22,997 nt of DNA from positions 1 to 22,997 of the forward strand of contig JASGDC010000035.1 in NCBI GenBank assembly GCA_047608145.1, read 5' to 3'. Positions 8,019-15,943 of the stretch are shown piece by piece. How positions within the stretch are numbered: position 1 is the stretch's first letter; each line of letters begins with the position of its first letter. A program made the translations under genes and the position numbers. The notes under the pieces are model-generated. The model was given only the letters and a program-made list of their open reading frames with translations. It searched no databases and was not told the DNA's origin. Source of the stretch: JASGDC01 sp047608145 (GTDB lineage: Bacteria; Actinomycetota; Actinomycetes; Actinomycetales; Micrococcaceae).

Positions 8019-9067
8019 TGCATGCCTGGTTAGGAGTTTTTTGGTTAGTACTCTTACTAATCGGAAACGCTTTTTTCGTCGGTGCGGAATTTGCAGTTAT
8101 GTCTGCACGCCGTTCTCAAATTGAGCCATTAGCTGAAAAAGGTCACAAGCGGGCAAAAACTACACTTTGGGCTATTGAAAATGTTTCATTGATGTTGGCT
8201 ACAGCACAGCTGGGTATTACTGTTTGTTCATTGTTTATTTTGAACGTGTCAGAGCCAGCTATTCACCATTTATTAGCTGAGCCAATGATTTATCTTGGCA
8301 TGGGAGCAGAACTTGCTGATGGTGTAGCATTTGTTATTGCTTTTGCTTTGGTGACTTTATTGCACGTAATACTTGGTGAAGTCGTTCCTAAGAATATTTC
8401 AGTATCCTTTGCAGATAGGGTTGCGATGTTGTTAGCGCCGCCGTTAGTATTGATTTCCAAGCTGGTTAAGCCAATTATTGTTGCCTTAAACTGGGCTGGA
8501 AATGCGTTTTTAAAGATGATTGGTATCGAACCAAAAGACGAAGTTAACTCTGCTTATACTTTGGAAGAAATGCAGTCAATTGTCGAGCAATCAAAGAAGC
8601 AGGGTACGGTGGAGGATTCTGATGGATTATTAACTGGAGCACTTGGCTTTTCTAGTTTGAAAACTCGGGAAATTATGGTGCCGATTGCTAAAGTTAAAAC
8701 TTTACCGATTACAGTAACACCGTTGCAGTTTGAAAAAGAAGTTGCAGATACCGGATATTCTCGTTTCCCATTGGGAAATAATAAAGGTGTTTTAATTGGA
8801 TACTTGCACTTGAAAGATGTGTTAGGTAAAGAAGAGAAGGATAAATATCAAGTGCCAGTACCGGCTAAAAAGATTCGACCTTTTATCAATGTGGCAGAGC
8901 AAATGGGTATTGAAGATGCACTTAACTTAATGCAGCGTAATGGGACGCACTTAGCGCAAGTAATCGGCGCTAAGGGTACTGTTATTGGTATCTTATTCCT
9001 TGAGGATATTTTAGAGAAACTGATTGGTAAAGTTAAAGACGTAACTCAGCGTGAAGTAATTGCTTAA
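8018..9067 (+). CDS. CNNM-family membrane protein with CBS pair, no CorC_HlyC domain (349 aa)
   Basis: This is a paralogue of the gene just upstream. It has a DUF21 transmembrane domain (about 1-190, with GEVVPKNISVSFADR), then a CBS pair (about 210-335, with GYSRFPLG and IGILFLEDILEKLIG). It stops soon after the CBS pair and so lacks the C-terminal CorC_HlyC domain. Mycobacterial genomes carry a similar adjacent long/short pair. GGAGG lies about 7 bases before the ATG, which shares one base with the preceding TAA, so translation is probably coupled. The likely role is Mg2+ or other divalent-cation transport together with its partner. It ends 45 bases before znuA, but that gene has its own promoter. 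Confidence 0.88.
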   Translation: MHAWLGVFWLVLLLIGNAFFVGAEFAVMSARRSQIEPLAEKGHKRAKTTLWAIENVSLMLATAQLGITVCSLFILNVSEPAIHHLLAEPMIYLGMGAELADGVAFVIAFALVTLLHVILGEVVPKNISVSFADRVAMLLAPPLVLISKLVKPIIVALNWAGNAFLKMIGIEPKDEVNSAYTLEEMQSIVEQSKKQGTVEDSDGLLTGALGFSSLKTREIMVPIAKVKTLPITVTPLQFEKEVADTGYSRFPLGNNKGVLIGYLHLKDVLGKEEKDKYQVPVPAKKIRPFINVAEQMGIEDALNLMQRNGTHLAQVIGAKGTVIGILFLEDILEKLIGKVKDVTQREVIA

Positions 9068-9073
9068 ATCCTT

Positions 9074-9092
9074 ATTGATAATTATTCTCAAT
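9074..9092. promoter_or_regulatory. Fur/Zur-type operator in the znuA promoter
   Basis: A 9-1-9 inverted repeat with 8 of 9 pairs matching is centred on 9083; the core 7-1-7 is TGATAATTATTCTCA at 9076-9090. This resembles the Zur and Fur boxes of actinobacteria. It overlaps the putative -35 region of znuA. A Fur-family gene, probable Zur, lies at 11489-11887 in the same locus. Zinc-dependent repression of znuACB is the natural reading, but the distinction between Zur and Fur binding is inference. Confidence 0.7.
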
Positions 9093-9099
9093 AGTGTGA

Positions 9100-9105
9100 T
9101 ATAGT
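9100..9105 (+). promoter_or_regulatory. -10 element of znuA, implying a leaderless mRNA
   Basis: TATAGT ends 7 bases before the ATG at 9113, so transcription would begin at or next to the start codon. A TTGATA at 9075-9080 could serve as -35 with a long 19-base spacer and lies inside the operator. No ribosome binding site precedes the ATG, in keeping with leaderless translation, which is common in actinobacteria. Confidence 0.55.
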
Positions 9106-9112
9106 ATCGAAT

Positions 9113-9994
9113 ATGAAAAAGATACTAATAGCTATGCTTGTAACTGCAACCATGGTATTAACAGGATGTAGCTCAAAAGCAAACAATGATTCTAAAGATA
9201 CTCCAGACATTATTGCCAGCACAAATGTGTACGGTAATATTGCCCAGACAATTGCTGGTGATCATCTTAAGGTTCAGTCATTAATCAATGATCCAAACCA
9301 AGATCCACATGAATTTCAGGCTTCAAGCCAGGATAAATTAGCAATTTCAAAAGCTAAATTGGTTATTGCTAATGGTAGCGGTTATGATGACTTTGCTGAT
9401 CAGATGGTAAATTCAGTATCTGATAAAAAACCAAAGATGGTAAAGGTTTCTGATCAATACCAAGGTAAAGAAGATAATGAACATTACTGGTACAACATGG
9501 CTGTTATGGATAAATTAGTAGATAAACTTGAAGCGGAGTTTACTGAAATTGATCCTGCTCATACTGAAGACTTCCAGAACAATGCTAAAAAGTTGAAAGC
9601 ACAGATTGCTAAAGTTCATGAAACAGAGCAGCAAATTAAGAAAACTCATAGTGGTCAAGGAGTACTAATTACTGAACCTGTTCCGCTATACATGCTTGAA
9701 GATGCTGGTTTAGTAAATAAGACGCCAGAAGATTTCTCTAAAGCAGTAGAAAACGGTAGTGAAGTGCCAGCACAAGTGCTAAATCAAACTCTTAACTTAG
9801 CTAATCCAAAAACTGTGAAGTTGTTAGCATATAACTCACAAACTATGGATGACCAAAGTGACAAGCTTAAAGCAAAAGCTGACGAAACTAAGTTACCAGC
9901 AATTGGCTTTACCGAAACTTTGCCTGAAGGTAAAGATTACGGTACTTGGATGCAAGAAAACGTCGATAGCATCCAGAAAGCTCTTGGCAACTAG
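9113..9994 (+). CDS. znuA: Zinc/manganese ABC transporter substrate-binding lipoprotein (293 aa)
   Basis: This is the metal-binding lipoprotein of a cluster A-I ABC importer. A short basic start and hydrophobic segment end in the lipobox LTGC (Cys19). Likely metal ligands are His in QDPHEFQAS (about 66), His in NEHYWYN (about 124) and Glu in TEPVPLY (about 187). The His-rich loop of many ZnuA proteins is missing. Neighbours are the ATPase and permease, with no gap to the ATPase gene. A Fur/Zur operator overlaps the promoter and the mRNA looks leaderless. Zinc is favoured by the operator and the linked Fur-family gene, but manganese cannot be excluded from ligands alone. The symbol is used in the general family sense. 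Confidence 0.88.
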   Translation: MKKILIAMLVTATMVLTGCSSKANNDSKDTPDIIASTNVYGNIAQTIAGDHLKVQSLINDPNQDPHEFQASSQDKLAISKAKLVIANGSGYDDFADQMVNSVSDKKPKMVKVSDQYQGKEDNEHYWYNMAVMDKLVDKLEAEFTEIDPAHTEDFQNNAKKLKAQIAKVHETEQQIKKTHSGQGVLITEPVPLYMLEDAGLVNKTPEDFSKAVENGSEVPAQVLNQTLNLANPKTVKLLAYNSQTMDDQSDKLKAKADETKLPAIGFTETLPEGKDYGTWMQENVDSIQKALGN

Positions 9995-10651
9995 ATGTTA
10001 GAAGTTAAAAATGCTTCATTGAAGTTTGGTTCAGAGTACATTTGGAAAGATGCCAACTTTGCGATTGAAGATGGAAAATTCATCGCAATAGTTGGACCAA
10101 ATGGTTCAGGTAAAAGTAGCCTATTGCGAGCAATAGCAGGGCTTAACCCATTAAATTCTGGAAAGATTATCTTTGATGGGATGCGTGTTAAAGATCACGG
10201 TGAAGCAGTGTCTTATGTACCGCAGTTCACCGAGCTAAATAGGCAGATTCCCCTACGTGGTGTTGATTTCGTGAAATTGGGTCTTTACGGACACCACTGG
10301 GGGTTATCTACTCGAAACCATGAACGACGACATAAAGTGGAAATTGAAGAACTCTTAAAAAAACTTGACGCATACTCTTATGCTGATAAGGGTGTTACTG
10401 AACTTTCAGGAGGGCAACTCCAAAGACTACGAGTGGCTCAGGCACTAATTTGTAAGCCAAAATTACTACTTTGTGATGAAGCACTGGCTTCGCTAGATGT
10501 ACATAGCCAAGAGGTAATTGTGCAGACTATCAATGAGCAACGTGAAGCTACAAACATGACTGTACTTTTCATCTCACATGAGATGGAAGCTCTAGAAAAG
10601 GTTATTGATAAAGAACTAGAAGTGGCAAATAAAGAGGTGAAGTGGGTATGA
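9995..10651 (+). CDS. znuC: Zinc/manganese ABC transporter ATP-binding protein (218 aa)
   Basis: All ABC ATPase motifs are present: Walker A GPNGSGKSS (34-42), Q-loop in YVPQFTE, signature LSGGQLQRL (about 139), Walker B LLLCDEALASLD (about 158) and the H-loop in FISHE. The tail after the H-loop is short. The protein powers uptake through the permease encoded next. Its ATG at 9995 directly follows the znuA stop, with only a weak Shine-Dalgarno in the end of znuA, so translation is probably coupled. The stop shares ATGA with the znuB start. Confidence 0.92.
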   Translation: MLEVKNASLKFGSEYIWKDANFAIEDGKFIAIVGPNGSGKSSLLRAIAGLNPLNSGKIIFDGMRVKDHGEAVSYVPQFTELNRQIPLRGVDFVKLGLYGHHWGLSTRNHERRHKVEIEELLKKLDAYSYADKGVTELSGGQLQRLRVAQALICKPKLLLCDEALASLDVHSQEVIVQTINEQREATNMTVLFISHEMEALEKVIDKELEVANKEVKWV

Positions 10652-11499
10652 ATCAAGTATTTAACTTCGCAAATTATTCTGAACTTTTACCACTTATGTC
10701 ACAAAGTATCTATGCTGCATTGGTACTAGGTATTGTGGGTGGCGTAGTAGGTGTATTTGTGCAAGCTCGCCAAGCTGCTTTTGCAGTGCATGGTATTTCG
10801 GAACTTTCATTTTCTGGTGCTGCTTTATTTTTATTATTGGGCGGGAACGTAGTTATTGGCTCAATATTTGGTTCAATGATTGCGGCAGTTTTAATTGCAG
10901 TCCTTAGTTGGGGGTCTAAAGGTAAAAATCAGTCAATGATTGGTATCTTGATGCCAGTAGGATTGGGATTAGGTATCCTGTTTATCTCACTTTATCAAGG
11001 TCGTAGTGCTAACAAATTTGGTTTGTTAACGGGACAAATTGTAGCTGTAGAAAGTAGTCAACTTACTGCAATGGCGATTATGGCAGCGGTAGTTTTAGTA
11101 GCTTTAGTTGCAGTTGGACGTCCGTTATTGTTTGCCTCAGTTGATAGGGATGTAGCACAAGTTCATGGGGTACCAGTAAAAGCTTTAGATATGGTATTTA
11201 TGATTGTGCTAGGTATTGCTACTGCAATGAGCGTACACATCGTAGGTTCGTTACTGGTTATGGCATTGCTCGTAACTCCTGCAGTAAGTGCAAGCTATGT
11301 GGCAAAATCCCCAGTGGGAGTTTTTGTCGTAAGTGTAGCTTGTGGCGTAATCGCAAGTGTAGGTGGAGTTATGCTCTCCCTTGGTAGCAATATTCCAGTG
11401 AGTCCGTACATCACAACATTAAGCTTTATTTTGTTTGTAATTTGTTGGAGTATTGGACATTTTCGGGCAGTTAGTGGCAAAACTAAGCTTAAGGCTTAG
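10648..11499 (+). CDS. znuB: Zinc/manganese ABC transporter permease, ABC-3 family (283 aa)
   Basis: The protein is hydrophobic throughout, with about eight predicted spans and the ABC-3 motifs AFAVHGISELSFSGAALFLLLGG near the start and GSLLVMALLVTPAVSASYVA near residue 210. The start is taken as ATG 10648, which overlaps the znuC stop as ATGA and has GAGGTGA 7 bases upstream; an upstream in-frame GTG at 10642 would fit that site poorly. Its last 11 bases overlap the 3' end of the convergent Fur-family gene, and no terminator separates the two. Confidence 0.92.
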   Translation: MNQVFNFANYSELLPLMSQSIYAALVLGIVGGVVGVFVQARQAAFAVHGISELSFSGAALFLLLGGNVVIGSIFGSMIAAVLIAVLSWGSKGKNQSMIGILMPVGLGLGILFISLYQGRSANKFGLLTGQIVAVESSQLTAMAIMAAVVLVALVAVGRPLLFASVDRDVAQVHGVPVKALDMVFMIVLGIATAMSVHIVGSLLVMALLVTPAVSASYVAKSPVGVFVVSVACGVIASVGGVMLSLGSNIPVSPYITTLSFILFVICWSIGHFRAVSGKTKLKA

Positions 11500-11887
11500 C
11501 ACTACATTCTGGGCAGAGGCCGAATACTTCAATAGTGTGATGAGCTTCAGTAAAACCATGGTCTTTGGCAATTTTTTGTGCGTAATGTTCCATTTTTGGT
11601 GCTTCAAAATCAATACTTTTACCGCAATTAGTGCATACTAGATGATGGTGATGGACAGCAGCTCCACAAAGTCGGTACAAGGTTTCGCGGCTTGCTCCTA
11701 AGTTAAGTGTGTCCAGCGAACCTTCTTCAGCCATTGCTTGCAGTGCACGGTAGACGGTGGCTTGGGAAACATTAGCGCCAGATTTTTGTAAGATTTCAAA
11801 TAGTGCCTGAGCGCTTAAGAAATCTTGTTGGTTTTCTAAAGCTTCTAATACAAGAGTCTTTTGCTTTGTGTTTCTAGTTTTAGTCAT
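11489..11887 (-). CDS. zur: Fur-family metalloregulator, probable zinc uptake regulator (132 aa)
   Basis: An N-terminal winged helix (about 1-80, with LSAQALFEILQ and SQATVYRALQAMAEEG) precedes a metal-binding dimerisation domain. The latter shows HHHHLVCTNCGK (about 78-89) and a C-terminal CPEC, giving the Cys4 structural zinc site, plus HHTIEVFG. Fur and Zur are hard to separate by sequence. Zur is preferred because znuACB lies convergent and adjacent and carries a matching operator. The start codon overlaps the stop of the upstream GH2 gene as ATGA (11884-11887), so the two are co-transcribed and probably translationally coupled, an odd partner for a metal regulator. The last 11 bases overlap znuB, so the two mRNAs are antisense there. 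Confidence 0.85.
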   Translation of the reverse strand: MTKTRNTKQKTLVLEALENQQDFLSAQALFEILQKSGANVSQATVYRALQAMAEEGSLDTLNLGASRETLYRLCGAAVHHHHLVCTNCGKSIDFEAPKMEHYAQKIAKDHGFTEAHHTIEVFGLCPECSAKP

Positions 11888-13695
11888 GAGCGTTTCCGTT
11901 TTTCGTATGCTGCTTGCTGTTTTTGAATATCAGATAGCTTTTTATTATCAAATTTTGCTTTGCGATCGAAAGTATAAATACCGTTTTCTTCTTGGAAAAC
12001 ATCAGTAAGCTGGGTATAGCAATAACCAAACATGTTCTTATTTTTCAATAGTACTTCAGTTAACCCCTTGAAACGCCGGTAGAAACCTTCAATAGAACGA
12101 ACTCGATTACCATAACCCCAAGACTCTTTTATGTCTTGTCCAGAACTATCTGCTTTTTTGGCATTCCACCAAATTCCACCATATTCAGAAATAAAGAATG
12201 GCTGATTATTGTAAGGAATTGAGAAAAGTTTGCCTTTATCTCTGCGGTTATAAAATGGCTTTCCTGAGCTTAGTTTACGGTTTTCATTAGCAAAGAGTAA
12301 TGGTATCTGTTGGTAAGAATGTGAGTCATAAACATCTGATTCATAAACTCGATGTGAGTAGCCAGAAACATCAAGTACTGGGCGAGTAGGGTCAGCTAAT
12401 TTGGTGGCTAAAAACATGCCACGAGTCACATCATCAAGAGTGGTGATTTTATCGTGCAATACTTGGTGAGTTTCATTTAGCGGACACCAACCAATAATTG
12501 CTGGATGATTGTAATCTCTATCTAAAACTTCTAGCCATTCGGTGACAAAAGAAGTGGTAGGTTGTTGGTTATAGCCTTCTGGACCTTGTCCAGAGATACC
12601 CCAATCACCAAACTCACCCCAGACTAGGTAACCCAGTCGATCTGCATGGTAGAGGAAACGTTCTTCAAAAACTTTTTGATGTAATCGAGCACCGTTAAAA
12701 CCAGCTTCTAACGAGAGCTCAATATCTTTGATTAGTGCCTTATCATCAAGAGAAGTCATTAAAGTCTCAGGCCAGTATCCTTGATCCAAAACTAATCGCT
12801 GGAAGATATGCTTACCATTGATGAGAATAGCATTACCTTCGATAGCTACTGAACGTAAGCCTGTATAAGAAGTGACCTCATCAAGTACTTTATTCTTTCG
12901 ATAGAGCTGGACTTTAATATCGTAAAGTTCAGCTTTGCCAGGTTCCCAAGCGTGAACGTCAGCTTTGTTAAGTTTAATTTCGGTATTAGCCGACATGCTG
13001 TAACCAAGTTTTAACTTAGTCTCAGCAACTTTTTTGCCTTTATATTCCAAACTAATCTTAGCCCAATCGTTTTGGTAGGCTTGGTTAGCAGTAACTTCAA
13101 AATTAAAACTACGATTGCCGAAATCTGGAGTAACTTTTAGTTTTTTAATGTGGTTCTTAATTGGGACGGCTTCTAGCCATACAGTCTGCCAGATTCCGGT
13201 GGTACGTGTGTATAAACATTCGGTATTTTCGTAAAAGGTAGCTTGTTTGCCTCGTGCTTGCGGAATATCTTTGTAATCTCGAGCACGTACTACAATAGTT
13301 AATTCTTCCCCTGCTGTAGTTTTGGTAGGAACTGTAAATGAGGAAAAACCACCACGATGCCTATAGGCTTCTTCGCCGTTTAACCATACAGTCGCATCAT
13401 GATCTACTGCGCCAAAATGTAATAAGACTTGCTGGTCTTTCCATTCTGTGGGGATTTGGATAGTTTTTCGATACCAGACTGCTTGCATAAAATCGATATA
13501 TTCAATACCACTAGCTTTTGATTCTGGACAAAACGGTACAACTATTTTTTGGTTTAATTCTGCTGTTACTAAGCCTCTCTCATAGCCTGAATCACCATGA
13601 TCAATTTCAAACTGCCACTCACCGTTGAGGTTCAGCCAATCTTTTCGAACCAATTGTGGTCTGGGATATTCAGGTTTTATTTGTTTTTGTCGCAT
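11884..13695 (-). CDS. Glycoside hydrolase family 2 protein, beta-galactosidase/beta-glucuronidase-like (603 aa)
   Basis: The domain order is a sugar-binding jelly roll (about 10-180, with LNLNGEWQFEID and WLNGEEAYRHRGGFSSF), an immunoglobulin-like domain (about 185-285) and a TIM barrel (about 290-600). The acid/base is Glu408 in PLNETHQ and the nucleophile Glu504 in ISEYGG, so both catalytic residues are kept. There is no signal peptide, hence a cytoplasmic enzyme. GH2 members cleave beta-galactosides, beta-glucuronides or beta-mannosides; the true substrate is not evident. No sugar transporter or sugar regulator is adjacent; instead the Fur-family gene follows with an ATGA overlap. The ATG at 13695 has no Shine-Dalgarno and a -10 lies 6 bases upstream, suggesting a leaderless mRNA. 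Confidence 0.88.
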   Translation of the reverse strand: MRQKQIKPEYPRPQLVRKDWLNLNGEWQFEIDHGDSGYERGLVTAELNQKIVVPFCPESKASGIEYIDFMQAVWYRKTIQIPTEWKDQQVLLHFGAVDHDATVWLNGEEAYRHRGGFSSFTVPTKTTAGEELTIVVRARDYKDIPQARGKQATFYENTECLYTRTTGIWQTVWLEAVPIKNHIKKLKVTPDFGNRSFNFEVTANQAYQNDWAKISLEYKGKKVAETKLKLGYSMSANTEIKLNKADVHAWEPGKAELYDIKVQLYRKNKVLDEVTSYTGLRSVAIEGNAILINGKHIFQRLVLDQGYWPETLMTSLDDKALIKDIELSLEAGFNGARLHQKVFEERFLYHADRLGYLVWGEFGDWGISGQGPEGYNQQPTTSFVTEWLEVLDRDYNHPAIIGWCPLNETHQVLHDKITTLDDVTRGMFLATKLADPTRPVLDVSGYSHRVYESDVYDSHSYQQIPLLFANENRKLSSGKPFYNRRDKGKLFSIPYNNQPFFISEYGGIWWNAKKADSSGQDIKESWGYGNRVRSIEGFYRRFKGLTEVLLKNKNMFGYCYTQLTDVFQEENGIYTFDRKAKFDNKKLSDIQKQQAAYEKRKRS

Positions 13696-13878
13696 ATCTC
13701 AATTATGCCATTTTCAGATGAAGCAGGCTAGAAAACCCTAAACTTGTCAGCAATCTTCATAGTTTTACTAAGTATTTATAGGGTATATGCAAAAAATTTA
13801 AGCTAAATTTTCCAACTGCTGTAGTTCTGTTTATTGTGATTCTACCAACTACTAAAAACATAGGAATTTAATAAGCAT
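13696..13878. other. Divergent intergenic region between the GH2 and ABC exporter genes
   Basis: On the minus strand, CATAAT (13702-13707) ends 6 bases before the GH2 ATG, so transcription would start at the ATG itself; no Shine-Dalgarno is present there. On the plus strand, AGGAA at 13862-13866 lies 12 bases before the ABC ATPase ATG, a rather distant ribosome site. I found no clear operator or riboswitch in the AT-rich remainder. Confidence 0.45.
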
Positions 13879-14565
13879 ATGGAAATAACAATCAACTCAA
13901 TTTTTAAAAGTTACAACTTCGGTGCAAATAACACTGAAGATGTACTTAATGGAATTAGTTTAAGCCTTTATACAGGGGAGTTCTTATCAATATTTGGACC
14001 TTCAGGATGTGGAAAATCTACGTTATTAAACATCATTAGTGGCTTAGATACTGACTACGAAGGTCAAATATTGTATGGACCCAAACAAATAACTGGCTTA
14101 AACAGCAATGACTTAGCTGATTTTAGACGTGATAATGTCGGCTTCGTTTTTCAAAACTTTAATTTATTACCAGAACTTACTGTTCAAGATAATTTGATGA
14201 CAGCACTATATCTGCGAAATGGTGATATGAAAACAAAAGCTCATCGTATTGAAAGTATTTTAACTAGGCTAGGCATTTTACAGTTAGCTAATAAAATGCC
14301 TAATGAAATCAGTGGTGGACAAAAGCAACGGGTAGCAATAGCTAGAGCTTTGCTAAATGACCCAAAAGTAATAATTGCAGATGAACCTACTGGAGCTTTA
14401 GATAAAAACTCACAAGCAACAGTATTAAAAATATTGCGTGAGTTAGCGGATGAAGGCAAAGCAGTAATTGTGGTTACCCATAATGCTGAAGTTGCTAATT
14501 TCTCTGACCGAATCATAGAGATTGAAGATGGATTCTTACTTACGGAACAGGTGTTAGCTAAATGA
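13879..14565 (+). CDS. MacB/LolD-type ABC transporter ATP-binding protein (228 aa)
   Basis: Motifs are complete: Walker A GPSGCGKST (40-48), Q-loop in FVFQNFNLLPELT, signature ISGGQKQRVAIARALL (about 147), Walker B VIIADEPTGALD (about 163) and H-loop VVTHN. The NFNLLPELTV and DEPTGALD forms are typical of the MacB/LolD/FtsE group, which power lipoprotein, peptide or lantibiotic-type export or mechanotransmission rather than uptake. The stop overlaps the permease start as ATGA, so they form a two-gene unit. A decayed NarL-type two-component system lies about 2.6 kb downstream; such systems often control exporters, but no link is shown here. Confidence 0.9.
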   Translation: MEITINSIFKSYNFGANNTEDVLNGISLSLYTGEFLSIFGPSGCGKSTLLNIISGLDTDYEGQILYGPKQITGLNSNDLADFRRDNVGFVFQNFNLLPELTVQDNLMTALYLRNGDMKTKAHRIESILTRLGILQLANKMPNEISGGQKQRVAIARALLNDPKVIIADEPTGALDKNSQATVLKILRELADEGKAVIVVTHNAEVANFSDRIIEIEDGFLLTEQVLAK

Positions 14566-15821
14566 AAAATATGGCATTAACTAAATTAGTATGGAAGAAT
14601 TTTAAGCAACGTAAAGTACGGAATTTGCTAGTTGCCTTTGACTTTTCAATTGGCTTAATTGGTGTTTTTATCTCAATAGGTTTAGGTAATGGTGTTACCA
14701 AGTCTATTGCTAAGGGGTTTGGTGATGGTTCTATTCCACGAACTATTGATATCTATACTGCCTCAGATTCAGGAAGTAGCTTTTTATTAGATCGAGATAA
14801 GACTGAGCTTACAAAAATTATTGGTAAAGATAATATTGATGATTTTGAAATGCCAGTTTCACTGAATTTAGAAAGCCTTGAATTAAAGGGTAAAGTGTTA
14901 GGCCAAAACGAAGACACTATGGGGCGGAACTATTTCCAAGTAACTCAATATCTACCAGATAGTAAAATCCAAGAAGATTATAGTGACGATAAAAAGACTC
15001 TAGCAAAAAATAAAGATGAATCAGAAGGTTTAGCTGTCCCAAAGAGTTTCTTAGAAGACTTTAACAGAGAGCATAATACGCAATATGAACCTAAGGATTT
15101 GATTGATCAGGAAATAACTTTAAACTTAGTGCAACGTAACCCTAATGAGGATATTCACGCACCTTTTAAAGCAAAAGTTATTAAAGTTTTCAATGATGAT
15201 GGTGGCGGTATGGGAGATAGCCTATATTTAACTCAAAATAAAACAAATGAGTTAATAGCTACTACTGGCTTCACACCTCAAGTACTTTCTGCGGTAGTTC
15301 AAGTAAAAGATGTGGACAAAATTGAAGACATTACAGACAAGGTAAACGGCTCATATAAATATGTCGCAATGTCGAAGGCACAAGCTATGAAGGTAATTAG
15401 TAAATTTATCCTACTTATCCAAGCTTTGTTAATAGCTACGTCAGCCCAAGCTATCTTTGTTTCAACTTTGTTGCTAGGAATAGTATTATATATCAACGTT
15501 ATTGAAAGGACAAAAGAAATTGGGATTTTAAAAGCATTGGGTTATCACAATTCATATATCTCTAAGATGTTTATCTTTGAGTCAATTTTTATTGCTATAA
15601 CCGCAATCTCTTTCTCATTAGCAGTTTCTAGTTTAATCGGAGTTGGCATAAATGCCTTTGCTAAGAGCCAAGAAAAAGGGTTAACTGATAATGTCTTTGT
15701 CTTACCAATTACTGGCACTATTTTAACAATAGTCGGTGCAATGCTAGTTGCTTGTCTTGGTTCGCTAGTACCTGCTAGGAAAGCGTCAAGACTTAATACC
15801 GTTGATGCATTTGAGGTATGA
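14562..15821 (+). CDS. MacB/FtsX-type ABC transporter permease (419 aa)
   Basis: The topology is that of type VII ABC exporters: one span near the N-terminus (about 20-41), a large extracytoplasmic domain (about 45-285), then three spans (about 290-318, 340-365, 388-412). The FtsX-like part contains ERTKEIGILKALGYHNSYI and ends with LVPARKASRLNTVDAFEV, the usual C-terminal cytoplasmic signature. The extracytoplasmic domain is charged and specific to this protein; the substrate is unknown. The start overlaps the ATPase stop, and a hairpin terminator follows 20 bases after the stop. No membrane-fusion protein is adjacent, as expected for a bacterium without a typical Gram-negative outer membrane. 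Confidence 0.88.
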   Translation: MKNMALTKLVWKNFKQRKVRNLLVAFDFSIGLIGVFISIGLGNGVTKSIAKGFGDGSIPRTIDIYTASDSGSSFLLDRDKTELTKIIGKDNIDDFEMPVSLNLESLELKGKVLGQNEDTMGRNYFQVTQYLPDSKIQEDYSDDKKTLAKNKDESEGLAVPKSFLEDFNREHNTQYEPKDLIDQEITLNLVQRNPNEDIHAPFKAKVIKVFNDDGGGMGDSLYLTQNKTNELIATTGFTPQVLSAVVQVKDVDKIEDITDKVNGSYKYVAMSKAQAMKVISKFILLIQALLIATSAQAIFVSTLLLGIVLYINVIERTKEIGILKALGYHNSYISKMFIFESIFIAITAISFSLAVSSLIGVGINAFAKSQEKGLTDNVFVLPITGTILTIVGAMLVACLGSLVPARKASRLNTVDAFEV

Positions 15822-15840
15822 GTAACTATAGTTAACTTAA

Positions 15841-15883
15841 AGAAAGCCCTATGAGAGCTGTTTAAGCCTGCATAGGGCTTTCT
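15841..15883 (+). terminator. Hairpin terminator after the ABC exporter operon
   Basis: A perfect 13-bp stem pairs 15841-15853 (AGAAAGCCCTATG) with 15871-15883; the loop is 17 bases. The right arm carries CTTTCT but no long U-run follows, so termination may be partial. It separates the exporter pair from the next gene, which has its own -10. Confidence 0.7.
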
Positions 15884-15903
15884 AGCATCTTTAATAAATC
15901 GTT

Positions 15904-15909
15904 TATAAT
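15904..15909 (+). promoter_or_regulatory. Consensus -10 element for the 138-residue membrane protein gene
   Basis: A perfect TATAAT lies 34 bases before the ATG at 15944, downstream of the terminator. No good -35 is visible 16-18 bases further up. With a start near 15916 the leader would be about 28 bases and include the AAGGA ribosome site. Confidence 0.5.
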
Positions 15910-15943
15910 AGATAGAGCAAATAACTAGTTAAAGGATTCTCAA

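Noticed and set aside
9074..9112. A riboswitch upstream of znuA
   Set aside because: The predicted transcript starts at or next to the ATG, leaving no leader; the palindrome is a DNA operator.
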